This document shows, in pieces, positions 25,404 to 35,315 of a stretch of DNA of 64,000 nucleotides. The first letter of the stretch is position 1. The number at the start of each line of letters is the position of its first letter. A program made the translations under genes and the position numbers. The stretch is from Prochlorococcus sp. AG-402-G22 (GTDB lineage: Bacteria > Cyanobacteriota > Cyanobacteriia > PCC-6307 > Cyanobiaceae), in NCBI GenBank assembly GCA_003217035.1, contig QCHV01000005.1, positions 23,279-87,278 on the forward strand. Direction: 5' to 3'. The notes beneath the pieces were generated by a model, which was not told where the DNA came from, ran no database searches, and saw only the letters and a program-made list of their open reading frames with translations.

Positions 25404-26747
25404 TTATAAATCAACGTCAGAAGAAAGTTGACGCTTTTTTCTTTGCTCAAATAATGATCTTTTTTTCCCTTCCCATCCATTATTACTCGGCTGCCAAAAA
25501 ACTTCACCTTGAAAATTCTCAGGTAAATATCTTTGAGATACCCAATTACCTTCATAATCATGAGGATAAAGGTAACTAGACTCATTATTTGATTTTTCAG
25601 AATTTCTATGTGAATCACGAAGATATTTAGGAACCTTTAAATTACTAGATTGTTTTACCGCTTTTAACGCGGAGTTAACTCCCAAAATACTATTACTTTT
25701 TTCTGTGCACGCTAAATAAAGAACTGCTTCTGACAAGAAATAATTACCCTCTGGCATTCCAACCCTGTCAAAAGCCGAAGCACATGACTCGACAACCACT
25801 ATTGCTTGAGGATCTGCAAGACCAATGTCCTCAGCGGCAGATATCAACATTCTTCTAAAAATATAATTAGGACTTTCTCCTGATTCAATCATTCTAGCCA
25901 ACCAAAACAATGCTGCATCTGGATCTGAACCACGTATTGACTTTATAAAAGCACTTATTGTATCAAAATGAATATCTCCATTTTTATCATAAAGAAGAGC
26001 TCGTTCTTGTATAGACTGCTCTACAATTGAAAGGTCAATTTTGATACCACCTTCCTCATCTGGCAAGGTTGTTTCAACGGCTAATTCTAAAGCATTAAGC
26101 AAAGTCCGAGCATCTCCATTGGCAACATTAATAAGATGATTAGCTGCTTCTTTATCTATATAAATTAATTTATTTCCATAGCCTTCTTCTTTATTGTTCA
26201 AGGCTCTATGTAATAATTGAGAAAGATCATTAGGACTGAGTTGATTTAAGCGAAAAATTCTTGAGCGACTAACTAAAGCTTGATTCACTTCAAATAGTGG
26301 ATTTTCAGTTGTTGCTCCTATAAAAGTAAAAGTGCCGTTTTCTACCCAGGGCAATAAAGCATCTTGCTGCAAAGTATTAAATCGATGCACTTCATCAATA
26401 AAAAGAATCGTTCTTAATCCATATTTACCTAAACGTTGTTTTGCAGCTTGTATTTCTTCACGCAAGTCTTTAACACCTGCTAAAACAGCATTTAAAACAC
26501 TAAAATGTGCTCTTGTATTTAAAGCAATGATTCTAGCCAAGGTGGTCTTCCCAATTCCGGGAGGGCCTTGGAGTAACAAATTTCCAACTCGATCAGTTTC
26601 AATAGCTCTTCTTAAAAGGCGACCTTCTCCCAATATTTCTTGTTGTCCACAAAATTCCTCAAGAGTAGTGGGCCGAAGTCTCTCTGCAAGAGGTGCATTC
26701 CTCTTGCGCTCTTCTTCACTATGAAACGTAAAAAGATCGTTAACCAA
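25404..26747 (-). CDS. rarA: Replication-associated recombination protein A (RarA/MgsA), AAA+ ATPase
   Basis: RarA acts at stalled replication forks. The 447-aa protein starts with PLAERLRPTTLEEFCGQQEILG and has Walker A GPPGIGKTTLA, Walker B LFIDEVHRF, the sensor GATTENPLFEVN and arginine-finger region SRSRIFRL, then the helical MgsA C-terminal domain with SIRGSDPDAALFWLARMIE and YFLSEAVLYLACTEKSNS. Many cyanobacteria fuse RarA to an extra C-terminal domain, making a protein of over 700 aa; this one stops at the single-domain length. It follows pgm by 85 bp on the same strand. Confidence 0.94.
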   Translation of the reverse strand: MVNDLFTFHSEEERKRNAPLAERLRPTTLEEFCGQQEILGEGRLLRRAIETDRVGNLLLQGPPGIGKTTLARIIALNTRAHFSVLNAVLAGVKDLREEIQAAKQRLGKYGLRTILFIDEVHRFNTLQQDALLPWVENGTFTFIGATTENPLFEVNQALVSRSRIFRLNQLSPNDLSQLLHRALNNKEEGYGNKLIYIDKEAANHLINVANGDARTLLNALELAVETTLPDEEGGIKIDLSIVEQSIQERALLYDKNGDIHFDTISAFIKSIRGSDPDAALFWLARMIESGESPNYIFRRMLISAAEDIGLADPQAIVVVESCASAFDRVGMPEGNYFLSEAVLYLACTEKSNSILGVNSALKAVKQSSNLKVPKYLRDSHRNSEKSNNESSYLYPHDYEGNWVSQRYLPENFQGEVFWQPSNNGWEGKKRSLFEQRKKRQLSSDVDL

Positions 26748-26831
26748 GGAAATTCAAAGAGGAGTTTAATTATTACTCAAAAATTCTTTATATGCTTTAT
26801 ATCTATATAATTAAAAAAAGATTTAATATAA

Positions 26832-28493
26832 TCATGTGATAACTGTGGGCACTTTCATTCCTGTTCTTTTAGAAATTTCCGCAACATAGTCAATGTTATC
26901 GATTAAATCAGAAAGAGCTTCTTGGGGGTGTTGATTCAAATTACCTTTTGAAGAAACATAACTTTCTAAATAAACCCTTAAAGTTGCACCCTTTGTTCCA
27001 GTACCAGAAAGACGTAAAATAACTCTACTCCCATCATTTAAAAGAATTCTCAAGCCTTGATTAGATGTTATAGAGTTATCAACAGGGTCCGTATATGCAA
27101 AATTGTCTGCATGAGATATTAACCTTCCCGCAAAAGATTCCCCAACTAATGAAGGCAGAAGTGATTCCAGTCTTGTATACAAACCATTCGCTTTTTCAAT
27201 AGAAATAGCTTCATAATCATGGCGAGAATAATAATGTCGACCATATTTACTCCAATGTGCAAGCATTAACTTTTCAACAGAGCATTGCTTATTTGCTAAA
27301 ACTTGCAACCAATAAAGAACAGCCCATAAACCATCCTTTTCCCTTACATGATTACTTCCTGTACCAAAACTCTCCTCACCACATAGAGTAATTTGACCAG
27401 AATCCAATAAATTACCAAAGAATTTCCAGCCTGTAGGAGTTTCATAACAGTTAATACCAAGATCTTTAGCAACTACATCAACTGCAGAACTAGTTGGCAT
27501 AGAACGAGCAACTCCTAAAAGCCCATTGGAATAAGCTGGAACACATTCAGCATTGGCAGCCAAAACTGCAAGGCTATCACTAGGATTAACAAAACAACCT
27601 TTACCTAAAATCATATTTCTATCCCCATCTCCATCACATGCAGCACCAAACGCATAAGCTTCACCTAGCAAAAGCAAGTCAGCCAATTCCTTCGCATATG
27701 TGAGGTTAGGGTCCGGATGACAACCCCCAAAATCTTCTAAAGGCTTTCCATTCCTTACTGTTCCCTTAGATGCACCTAAAAGATCTTCGAACAGTCTTTT
27801 GGCATAAGGTCCAGTAACAGCATTAAGTGCATCAAATGCAATTGGAAAATTATTATTTAAAAGAGATCTAATTTGATCAAAATCAAAAATATTTTGAAGC
27901 AAGTGAATGTAATCTTCAACTCCATCAATTACTTCTACAGTCATAGAGGAAATGAAATATTTACCTATTGAATCAATTCTTATATTTTGACTTTCAAGAA
28001 TCTTATATTCGTCCAAATTCTTAGTGCAAGAATAAATCTCATCAGTCAGAGATTCCGAAGCAGGACCTCCATTTGGACCATTAACTTTGACACCAAAATC
28101 ACCATTCACTCCACCTGAATTGTGACTTGCAGAAAGAATAATAGCTCCTATCGCATTACGACTTCTAATCAAATTAGAGGCTGCTGGAGTTGAAAGAATT
28201 CCATCAACTGTTGTAATAACCTTTGAGACGCCATGAGCTGCTGCCATTCTCAGAATTACATCAATTGCCTTTCTATTACCAAAACGACCATCTCCTCCTA
28301 AAACTAAAATACCCCCTTTAACTCCTGGCAAAGTTCTGAATATTGATTCAATAAAACTTTCTAAATAATGTGTTTGTTGAAATTGCCTAGTGCTTTTACG
28401 TAAACCAGATGTACCTGGCTTTTGATCTGTAAAAGATTTCTCCAGGCGTATTTTGTATTCTTTATTTTGAGAGGTGTTTGGTTGGAAAGACAT
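26832..28493 (-). CDS. pgm: Phosphoglucomutase, alpha-D-glucose phosphate-specific
   Basis: Pgm interconverts glucose 1-phosphate and glucose 6-phosphate, linking glycolysis to glycogen and glucosylglycerate or sucrose synthesis. The 553-aa protein has the four domains of the eukaryote-like type: N-terminal GTSGLRKSTRQF, the phosphoserine loop AIILSASHNSGGVNGDFG, the metal loop GAACDGDGDRNMIL, the sugar-binding loop LCGEESFGTGS, and the C-terminal phosphate loop LRLSGTGTKGATLRVY. The ATG start gives the usual N-terminus. A small 56-aa gene lies 46 bp upstream on the same strand. Confidence 0.95.
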   Translation of the reverse strand: MSFQPNTSQNKEYKIRLEKSFTDQKPGTSGLRKSTRQFQQTHYLESFIESIFRTLPGVKGGILVLGGDGRFGNRKAIDVILRMAAAHGVSKVITTVDGILSTPAASNLIRSRNAIGAIILSASHNSGGVNGDFGVKVNGPNGGPASESLTDEIYSCTKNLDEYKILESQNIRIDSIGKYFISSMTVEVIDGVEDYIHLLQNIFDFDQIRSLLNNNFPIAFDALNAVTGPYAKRLFEDLLGASKGTVRNGKPLEDFGGCHPDPNLTYAKELADLLLLGEAYAFGAACDGDGDRNMILGKGCFVNPSDSLAVLAANAECVPAYSNGLLGVARSMPTSSAVDVVAKDLGINCYETPTGWKFFGNLLDSGQITLCGEESFGTGSNHVREKDGLWAVLYWLQVLANKQCSVEKLMLAHWSKYGRHYYSRHDYEAISIEKANGLYTRLESLLPSLVGESFAGRLISHADNFAYTDPVDNSITSNQGLRILLNDGSRVILRLSGTGTKGATLRVYLESYVSSKGNLNQHPQEALSDLIDNIDYVAEISKRTGMKVPTVIT

Positions 28494-28538
28494 TGCAAAA
28501 AACTTTCTAGGAAAAAGAAAATGAGATTTTTCTTGTTT

Positions 28539-28709
28539 TCAGTGAGGCATCTCAGATGTCCTAAGCATTGCAGCAAACCAAAGAGTGGTTAAAAGCAAAA
28601 CTGTAAAAACGCCTGGAGCAATACCAAACCGGTCAATAATAATTGGTACTGCTAAGGGAAGGATTATTACACCTGCAAGAGGAGTTAATGCCACAATCCA
28701 CCGCAACAT
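28539..28709 (-). CDS. Small hydrophobic membrane protein, 56 aa (unknown)
   Basis: An ATG-started frame of 56 aa that fills the gap between the DUF4912 gene and pgm. It reads as two membrane helices (begins MLRWIVALTPLAGVIILPLA; second helix about residues 33-47) joined by IIIDRFGIAPG, and ends TSEMPH. I do not know the family, but the clean two-helix hairpin, the fit in the gap and shared strand support a real gene. It lies 25 bp downstream of the DUF4912 gene and may be cotranscribed with it. Confidence 0.55.
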   Translation of the reverse strand: MLRWIVALTPLAGVIILPLAVPIIIDRFGIAPGVFTVLLLTTLWFAAMLRTSEMPH

Positions 28710-28734
28710 TATCTAATCCCTATGAAATAGTTAT

Positions 28735-29904
28735 TTAAAACCATTCAGATTTGGCTTGGACTATTGGGTTTGAATTATCTTCTGGGGTTAAACGCTCAAA
28801 CTGCATTTTGACATTCCGCTTTTGATCACCACTAGAATCATGAGCTTCTATTAGATAATTTTGAGAACCATCTCTAAAAGGAACCTGCAAACGGAAAGTA
28901 CCATCAGATGCTAAAGGGACTTCCTCTCCACCAATAGTTAATTTTGCTGATGGATCTGTTGAGCCATAAACAATTAATTCTGCATCTGCAACTAACCAAA
29001 AAGATTTTTCCCTTTCTTGAACACCCCCAATTCCCGATTCATTTAATCCACTAGCCCAAAGTCCAGAACCAGAATCATTCAAGTCTTTAGTTTCTAACCC
29101 TTCTTGAAACTCTTCTGAGCCAGTTCGCGTTTTTCTAAAGTGATTATTGGTTGCTGTTTGATATAAACGCTCATGCAAGTCACTATCAGGTTCCTCATAT
29201 GATTTAGTATCCTCAGCAACATCAACATCGGTTGAACTAGAAGATTCCAAACTAAATGGAACAAACTGATCAAGGATTTGATCACTGGGATGCAAAGAAG
29301 GAACTCTTGCTATAGAAGAAAGTGCCAATGAAATCCAATTAGATTCAAACCGATATCCAAGTTCTACTCGATAATCTCTATCTCCAATTGGAATAGGCAA
29401 ATACCACTCAGTACTATGACTATCTACAATCACTTCTCTCAAGGTCGCTGGATGTATTCCACCATTTTTAATACCTGTTACATCGGCTAGACGCAAATAA
29501 AGGCGGCTGGCACCTTGAGATTGTGCACGTTTTCTATCATCTTCAGAAATCTCCCAGAAAATATATGCCCATTCAGGATCTCTAGGAAGAAAAACAACTC
29601 TTGTTGAAGGTTTTAAACCAAAAAATGAAGCGCCTGGGAATTTTCTTTTCTTTGCTGGTTCTGTAGATGGAAGTAAATTCTTTTCAGCCTCTTGTCTTTC
29701 TTGATACATCAGGATTTCATTTACTAGCACTCCTTTAGCCTTACGGCTATATAAAGGTATGCCTAAATTACTAGCTTTAAGTCTTAGCTGACGAAGGGTT
29801 AGACGTGACAGGCTTTTACTATCTTGTACCACGTCTTTTAAACCCTCCTTTTTTTTGTTCGGGATCAGTATGTTCTGATTTTCGTCATATTGGGAGTCCA
29901 TCAT
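28735..29904 (-). CDS. DUF4912 domain protein with N-terminal Rho_N/SAP-like motif
   Basis: The 389-aa protein begins with a polar tail, then a helical Rho_N/SAP-like motif (about residues 33-70, LTLRQLRLKASNLGIPLYSRKAKGVLVN region), then a DUF4912 domain with VVFLPRDPEWAYIFWEIS (about residues 105-122) and YLPIPIGDRDYRVELGYR. A low-complexity acidic linker follows, then a C-terminal beta-rich segment with AELIVYGSTDPSAKLTIGGEEVPL and FRLQVPFRDG. DUF4912 occurs widely in cyanobacteria, with unknown function; a role in nucleic-acid binding or cell-surface regulation would be speculative. It is followed by a 56-aa membrane protein gene. Confidence 0.8.
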   Translation of the reverse strand: MMDSQYDENQNILIPNKKKEGLKDVVQDSKSLSRLTLRQLRLKASNLGIPLYSRKAKGVLVNEILMYQERQEAEKNLLPSTEPAKKRKFPGASFFGLKPSTRVVFLPRDPEWAYIFWEISEDDRKRAQSQGASRLYLRLADVTGIKNGGIHPATLREVIVDSHSTEWYLPIPIGDRDYRVELGYRFESNWISLALSSIARVPSLHPSDQILDQFVPFSLESSSSTDVDVAEDTKSYEEPDSDLHERLYQTATNNHFRKTRTGSEEFQEGLETKDLNDSGSGLWASGLNESGIGGVQEREKSFWLVADAELIVYGSTDPSAKLTIGGEEVPLASDGTFRLQVPFRDGSQNYLIEAHDSSGDQKRNVKMQFERLTPEDNSNPIVQAKSEWF

Positions 29905-30125
29905 CGCTGTGGTCAGGATCTACTGACTACAAACTATTTAAAAAAAAACCAGATATCCTTGAGAAGTCTTGCTGCAAAAGAGATTAGGAACACTGGGGGA
30001 AATCTAGAATTTTTTTTAATTAATAAAAAATTTTCGGGTCGTTTTTTCAATGAGAACTGTTAATTATGTGAAATTCTCTTTTTTCTTTGGGATCATCTAA
30101 AGCCGTTTGCAAGATTCATCAGGCC
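29905..30125. other. AT-rich intergenic region, no gene seen
   Basis: A 221-bp region between two minus-strand genes, holding the promoter of the DUF4912 gene and the 3' end of the 121-aa gene. It contains long A and T runs around 29938-29948 and 30010-30046, and no recognisable gene, operator or RNA. Confidence 0.4.
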
Positions 30126-30491
30126 TCAACTCTCCCTTTGTTCAATGCTGTACTGAATTAAGTTGTCCAAAGTGATCTCCAAAAGGGAAGTTTCATAGGT
30201 TTTGGCCAATTCGTTCAAATAGCTTCTGGCAATAGCAAATTGATTTACTAAAAGCGGGATAAAAGTCTGGTGCTCTTCCAGGCTTGCTTGCTTAGCGCAC
30301 CAATTATAGAGAGTCTCATCGGAAGGGAAATCTTTGGTGTCATTTGCATTTGTCATGGACTTAAAGGAAGCAAGACAGTGAGCCATTAAACGCAAATGAT
30401 GCTTTTCAATAATTGATAAGTCAGAACGTTCTATTTTTTGAATATCCTCTAGATTTAAAAAAGGATCTATAGGCGATTCGTTGCCAATCAT
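30126..30491 (-). CDS. Conserved helical hypothetical protein, 121 aa, divergent from sufB
   Basis: I do not recognise a family. The 121-aa protein appears all-helical and soluble, with DIQKIERSDLSIIEKHHLRL, a tract LYNWCAKQASLEEHQTFIPLL and a C-terminal helix ENTSLLEITLDNLIQYS-like. It contains only two cysteines and no helix-turn-helix that I can see, so it is not the SufR repressor that often diverges from sufB in cyanobacteria. It starts 93 bp from sufB, so the gap probably holds both promoters. Confidence 0.6.
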   Translation of the reverse strand: MIGNESPIDPFLNLEDIQKIERSDLSIIEKHHLRLMAHCLASFKSMTNANDTKDFPSDETLYNWCAKQASLEEHQTFIPLLVNQFAIARSYLNELAKTYETSLLEITLDNLIQYSIEQRES

Positions 30492-30584
30492 TCAGAAATG
30501 TTTCCTTACGATGTAATCTAGGGTACACATGTTGAATCCTCTGATCCAGCTTGAAGAAAAAATTAGTTTTGCCTAATTAAAGCT

Positions 30585-32030
30585 ATGAGCAATAGTTCCA
30601 TCCAAGACATAGTATCAACATCGAATTCATATAAATATGGTTTTCAAACTAATGTAGAAAATGAGAAATTCGCAAAGGGGCTGAATGAAGAAATAATTAA
30701 ATTAATGTCTGAAAAAAGGAATGAGCCCAAATTTCTTCTTGATTTCAGACTAAAAGCATATAAAAAATGGCTTCAACTAAAAGAACCAGAATGGGCTAAA
30801 TTAAATTACCCCAAAATTGACTATCAAAACATAGTTTACTATTCCGCACCTAAAGACATAGAAAAGAAAAAAAGCTTAGATGAAGTTGATCCTGAAATAC
30901 TAAAAACATTTGAGAAGCTAGGGATTCCATTAAGCGAACAAAAGCGCTTATCGAATGTCGCAGTTGATGCAGTTTTCGATAGTGTTTCTATTGCAACTAC
31001 TTTCCAAGATAAATTAGCTAAAGATGGCGTTATCTTTTGTTCAATTAGTGAAGCAGTAAAAAACCATCCAGATATAATTAAAAGTTATTTAGGAACTGTA
31101 GTCCCAATTAATGATAATTTCTTTGCTGCATTAAACTCAGCTGTTTTTAGTGATGGCTCATTCGTTTATATTCCCAAAGGGGTCGATTGTCCAATGGAAC
31201 TATCTTCCTATTTTAGGATAAATTCAGCAGAATCTGGTCAGTTTGAACGTACATTAATTATTGCAGAAGAGGGATCTTCCGTAAGTTACCTTGAAGGTTG
31301 TACTGCCCCAATGTTTGATACTAATACTTTACATGCTGCTGTAGTAGAGTTAGTTGCTCTTGATGATTCTTCAATAAAGTATTCTACAGTTCAAAATTGG
31401 TATTCAGGGGATGAAAATGGTGTTGGTGGTATTTACAACTTTGTAACCAAAAGAGGGCAATGTCGTGGGAAAAGGAGCAAAATAAGCTGGTCACAAGTAG
31501 AGACAGGTTCAGCAATAACCTGGAAATATCCTAGCTGTGTATTACTAGGCGAAGGTTCTTCAGGAGAGTTTTACTCTGTTGCTCTTACTAATAATAGGCA
31601 AAAAGCAGATACAGGTACAAAAATGATTCATATAGGAGCCAATACCCGTTCTACAATAATCAGTAAAGGGATAAGTTGTGGAAACTCTAGTAATAATTAT
31701 CGTGGCTTAGTTGAAATCAAAAAAAATGCAAATTCGTCTAAGAATTTTAGTCAATGTGACTCATTATTAATCGGTGATAAAGCAGAAGCAAATACTTATC
31801 CTTATATACATTCTAAACAACCCAAGTCCAATATTGAGCATGAAGCTAGTACATCAAAAATTTCTGAAGAACAATTATTCTACCTTCAAAGTAGAGGTAT
31901 CTCTAATGAAAAAGCAGTGTCTATGATGGTCAACGGATTCTGCAAGGAAGTATTCAACAAATTGCCTATGGAATTTGCATCAGAAGCCAACAACCTGCTT
32001 GCATTGAAACTAGAGGGTTCTGTAGGCTAA
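30585..32030 (+). CDS. sufB: Fe-S cluster assembly scaffold subunit SufB
   Basis: SufB, with SufC and SufD, builds iron-sulfur clusters on the SufBC2D scaffold in the cytoplasm. The 481-aa product has the N-terminal helical region, [21 protein letters not shown], and the beta-helix core with [18 protein letters not shown] (containing a candidate sulfur-receiving Cys) and [24 protein letters not shown] segment, followed by the C-terminal [19 protein letters not shown]. It is the first gene of a sufB-C-D-S operon; an ATG start is 93 bp from a divergent unknown gene. Confidence 0.97.
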   Translation: MSNSSIQDIVSTSNSYKYGFQTNVENEKFAKGLNEEIIKLMSEKRNEPKFLLDFRLKAYKKWLQLKEPEWAKLNYPKIDYQNIVYYSAPKDIEKKKSLDEVDPEILKTFEKLGIPLSEQKRLSNVAVDAVFDSVSIATTFQDKLAKDGVIFCSISEAVKNHPDIIKSYLGTVVPINDNFFAALNSAVFSDGSFVYIPKGVDCPMELSSYFRINSAESGQFERTLIIAEEGSSVSYLEGCTAPMFDTNTLHAAVVELVALDDSSIKYSTVQNWYSGDENGVGGIYNFVTKRGQCRGKRSKISWSQVETGSAITWKYPSCVLLGEGSSGEFYSVALTNNRQKADTGTKMIHIGANTRSTIISKGISCGNSSNNYRGLVEIKKNANSSKNFSQCDSLLIGDKAEANTYPYIHSKQPKSNIEHEASTSKISEEQLFYLQSRGISNEKAVSMMVNGFCKEVFNKLPMEFASEANNLLALKLEGSVG

Positions 32031-32070
32031 TGAACAACTTATTAGAAAATCTAAAAACCAATCAATTCAA

Positions 32071-32835
32071 GTGAACACAAAACCTCCATTACTTGAGATC
32101 AGAGGGCTACACACCAGTATTAATGGTAAAAAAATACTTAATGGCGTTGATCTTAAAATCAATGAAGGTGAAACACACGCAATAATGGGTCGCAATGGCA
32201 GTGGGAAAAGCACCTTGTCAAAGGTCATTGCAGGACACCCAGCTTACAAACTTGAATCTGGAGATATTTGCTTGAATGGGGAAAGTATTACTGATTTAGA
32301 GCCAGATGAGAGATCAGCAAAAGGGATCTTCCTTGGTTTTCAATATCCAATTGAAGTGCCAGGTGTAAGCAATATTGAATTTCTAAGAGCAGCTACAAAT
32401 GCAAGAAGAAGTTTTATAGGAAAAGAAGAATTAGACACATTTGAATTTGATGAATTTGTTACTGAGCAATTGAACTTGATAAAAATGAATACAAGTTTTC
32501 TAGAACGCAACCTCAACGAAGGTTTTTCTGGAGGCGAGAAAAAGCGTAATGAGATTCTTCAAATGGCATTACTTAACCCTTTGATTTCGATTTTAGACGA
32601 AACAGATTCAGGGCTAGACATAGACTCACTCAAAGTAGTTTCTGAGGCTATTAATAAAATAAAATCAAGGACAAATTCAATCATACTTATAACTCATTAC
32701 CAAAGACTTCTAGATGAAGTTGTTCCAGATTTCGTTCATATAATGAATGAAGGCAAAATAGTTAAATCAGGAGATAAGCAAATAGCAATCGAACTGGAAA
32801 AAAGCGGATTTGAAAACATAGAAATGATAAAATAA
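32071..32835 (+). CDS. sufC: Fe-S cluster assembly ATPase SufC
   Basis: SufC is the ABC-type ATPase of the SufBC2D complex. The 254-aa protein has Walker [10 protein letters not shown], the SufC-specific [14 protein letters not shown] after the Q-loop, signature [17 protein letters not shown], Walker [14 protein letters not shown] and the H-loop [12 protein letters not shown] start at 32071 lies 40 bp after the sufB stop; no ATG precedes the conserved part in frame. It is followed by sufD after 12 bp. Confidence 0.96.
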   Translation: MNTKPPLLEIRGLHTSINGKKILNGVDLKINEGETHAIMGRNGSGKSTLSKVIAGHPAYKLESGDICLNGESITDLEPDERSAKGIFLGFQYPIEVPGVSNIEFLRAATNARRSFIGKEELDTFEFDEFVTEQLNLIKMNTSFLERNLNEGFSGGEKKRNEILQMALLNPLISILDETDSGLDIDSLKVVSEAINKIKSRTNSIILITHYQRLLDEVVPDFVHIMNEGKIVKSGDKQIAIELEKSGFENIEMIK

Positions 32836-32847
32836 ATACCTAGATAT

Positions 32848-34068
32848 ATGAGCAAACTACTTAGTAATTGGTTGGAAAATCTTCCCAAAGCTGAAGGATA
32901 CCAAAAAAAAATACGTAATTCTGGTTACAATTACCTAAAAACAATTGGTCTTCCAAATAAATCTAGTGAGGATTGGCAATCAACAGATATTAGAAAGCTA
33001 GAAGAAATACTATCTCTGCCTTTAAATCTTTCATTTGAATCAACTAGATCTTTTAAAATGCCTTCAATTAGTAAGGGTTCATATAGAGTAATTTTAGATT
33101 CAAATATTGATAAAATACACTCGGATGATTTGCCTGAAGGCATTTCATTACTAACCCAAGACGAGATAATAAACTTCTTAAATTCCGATATTTCTAATCA
33201 AACAAGAAACAACATAACATCTGCAATTAATGAAGCATCAACAAATAAAATATTTGCTTTAAAGATATCCGAATCCAATTCTACTCCAATTGAGATTATT
33301 ATCAAAGATAGTATAGAAGAATTAACTACTACTAGATTACTCTTCATTATAGAAAATAATGCAAAACTAGATTTACTAGAAATTATAAAAAGTTCTAGTA
33401 AATCAGCTAATAGCCATCTGTCAGAAATTTATTTAAGTAGTCACTCAAGTGTTAACCATGGAATAATAGCAGTTGGTTCAGAAGAAGGATCATTATTTTC
33501 CAGACAGTCGATATTACAAGAGCCAGAAAGTAGCTATTCGCTAAGTTATTTACAAGAAGGATGGGGAATTAGTCGTATAGAGCCATATATAGTGCAACTT
33601 AAAGGTCATGCATCAACTAATTTAAAAGGATTACAAGTGGCTAATAATGAGGCTAAATTGAGTACGTATACATTTGTTAGATTTAATGGCCCAGGAGGAA
33701 ATCTCGAGCAATTGAATAAAGCTATCGCGTTTGATAGTTCGACTTCTATTTTTAATGGAATAATAGAGGTTCCTCAAATTGCACAACAAACTAAGGCATC
33801 TCAATTAAGTAAAAATCTTCTAATTTCAGAAAAAGCTGAAATCTATACAAAGCCAGAATTGCGTATTATTGCTGATGATGTCAAATGTACTCATGGAGCA
33901 ACAGTCAGTCAACTTGAAGAAAGTGAACTATTTTATCTACAAAGTAGAGGCCTAAGCTTAAATGAAGCATCTTCATTAATAATGAAAGGGTATACAAAAG
34001 AAATCATAGATTTCTTACCTGTAAATGCGAATCGTTGGGAATCAATAAGTAAATATCTAAAAAAATGA
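32848..34068 (+). CDS. sufD: Fe-S cluster assembly subunit SufD
   Basis: SufD pairs with SufB in the scaffold. The 406-aa product has an N-terminal helical part with SSEDWQSTDIRKLEEIL, a divergent beta-helix centre, and the well-conserved C-terminal block TYTFVRFNGPGGNLEQLNK-like, PELRIIADDVKCTHGATVSQ and [20 protein letters not shown]. Its last 4 bp overlap sufS, so the two are translationally coupled. The centre is poorly conserved, as is normal for SufD. Confidence 0.95.
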   Translation: MSKLLSNWLENLPKAEGYQKKIRNSGYNYLKTIGLPNKSSEDWQSTDIRKLEEILSLPLNLSFESTRSFKMPSISKGSYRVILDSNIDKIHSDDLPEGISLLTQDEIINFLNSDISNQTRNNITSAINEASTNKIFALKISESNSTPIEIIIKDSIEELTTTRLLFIIENNAKLDLLEIIKSSSKSANSHLSEIYLSSHSSVNHGIIAVGSEEGSLFSRQSILQEPESSYSLSYLQEGWGISRIEPYIVQLKGHASTNLKGLQVANNEAKLSTYTFVRFNGPGGNLEQLNKAIAFDSSTSIFNGIIEVPQIAQQTKASQLSKNLLISEKAEIYTKPELRIIADDVKCTHGATVSQLEESELFYLQSRGLSLNEASSLIMKGYTKEIIDFLPVNANRWESISKYLKK

Positions 34069-35315
34069 CTGATAAAAGTCTTTCTGAAATAACAAGAGTG
34101 GACTTTCCACTGATATCTAAATATTTAAATAGTGAAAGTGAGTTAATATACCTTGATCATGCTGCCACCAGCCAAAAACCAAAACAAGTAATTGAGGCAA
34201 TAGATTCTTACTACAAATATAATAACGCAAATGTTCATAGAGGTGCCCATCAATTAAGTCGATCTGCAACAGAAGCTTTTGAAAATGCTCGTCAGATAAC
34301 AGCAAGTTTTATTAATAGTTATTCTAGTAAGGAAATTATATTTACACGGAATGCAACCGAAGCAATAAATTTAGTGGCCCATTCATGGGGTGATGCCAAC
34401 TTAAAGGAAGGAGATGAAATATTAATAAGCATGATGGAGCATCATAGTAATATTGTTCCCTGGCAATTATTAGCAAAAAGAAAGAAATGCAAGCTAAGAT
34501 ATATTGGAATTACGAAGACTGGTGAGCTAGATTTAGAAGATGCATATTCAAAATTAAATGAGAAAACCAGGATTTGCAGCATTCAGCATATAAGTAATAC
34601 ACTTGGTTGTTGTAATCCAATAGAAAAGGTAGCTCTAAAAGCTCATAGTGTAGGTTCACTAATTTTTATAGATGCTTGTCAAAGCCTGGCGCATAAAAAA
34701 ATTGATATCCAAAAATTAAATATTGATTTCTTGGCTGGTTCTTCACACAAACTTTGTGGCCCGACTGGATCTGGATTCTTATGGGCGAAAGAAAATATCC
34801 TTGAAGAAATGCCTCCATTTCTAGGAGGAGGTGAAATGATTCAAGATGTTTCTCTAAATGAAAGTACTTGGGCAGATCTACCTCATAAATTTGAAGCAGG
34901 GACACCAGCAATAGGAGAAGCAATAGGAATGGGTGCAGCTTTAACTTATCTACAATCAATTGGTTTAAATAATATTCAAGAATATGAAAAAGATTTAACC
35001 AAGTATCTATTTAAAAAATTAGAAATTATAGAAGGAATTAATATAATGGGGCCCAAGCCAAGTGATAATAATACACGAGGAGCATTGGCAACATTTACTA
35101 TAAATGGAATACATTCAGATGATATTTCTGCATTGTTAGATACAAGCAACATTTGTATTAGAAGTGGGCATCATTGCTGCCAACCACTTCACAAGTATTA
35201 TGGAATTGATTCATCTGCAAGAGTAAGCCTTAGTTTTATATCAACAAAGCATGAAATTGATACCTTCATCCAAGAGTTAATATCTATTGTTAAGTTGCTA
35301 AAGGAAAATAGTTAA
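34065..35315 (+). CDS. sufS: Cysteine desulfurase SufS (group II)
   Basis: SufS is a pyridoxal-phosphate enzyme that takes sulfur from cysteine for iron-sulfur cluster assembly. The 416-aa protein has ITRVDFPLISKYLN and YLDHAATSQKP at its N-terminus, MMEHHSNIVPWQLL, the cofactor lysine in AGSSHKLCGPTGSGFLW, and the active-site cysteine in IRSGHHCCQPLHKY, the short loop typical of SufS/CsdA rather than IscS. No SufE-type partner is in the window. The stop codon is shared (TTAA at 35312-35315) with the convergent peptidase gene. Confidence 0.96.
   Translation: MTDKSLSEITRVDFPLISKYLNSESELIYLDHAATSQKPKQVIEAIDSYYKYNNANVHRGAHQLSRSATEAFENARQITASFINSYSSKEIIFTRNATEAINLVAHSWGDANLKEGDEILISMMEHHSNIVPWQLLAKRKKCKLRYIGITKTGELDLEDAYSKLNEKTRICSIQHISNTLGCCNPIEKVALKAHSVGSLIFIDACQSLAHKKIDIQKLNIDFLAGSSHKLCGPTGSGFLWAKENILEEMPPFLGGGEMIQDVSLNESTWADLPHKFEAGTPAIGEAIGMGAALTYLQSIGLNNIQEYEKDLTKYLFKKLEIIEGINIMGPKPSDNNTRGALATFTINGIHSDDISALLDTSNICIRSGHHCCQPLHKYYGIDSSARVSLSFISTKHEIDTFIQELISIVKLLKENS

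Noticed and set aside
30008..30036. AT-only inverted repeat before the 121-aa gene
   Set aside because: AT-rich low-complexity sequence pairs by chance; no T-tract or gene end fits it as a terminator.
30492..30584. SufR-binding box upstream of sufB
   Set aside because: I could not find a clear CAAC-N6-GTTG pattern in the 93-bp gap.
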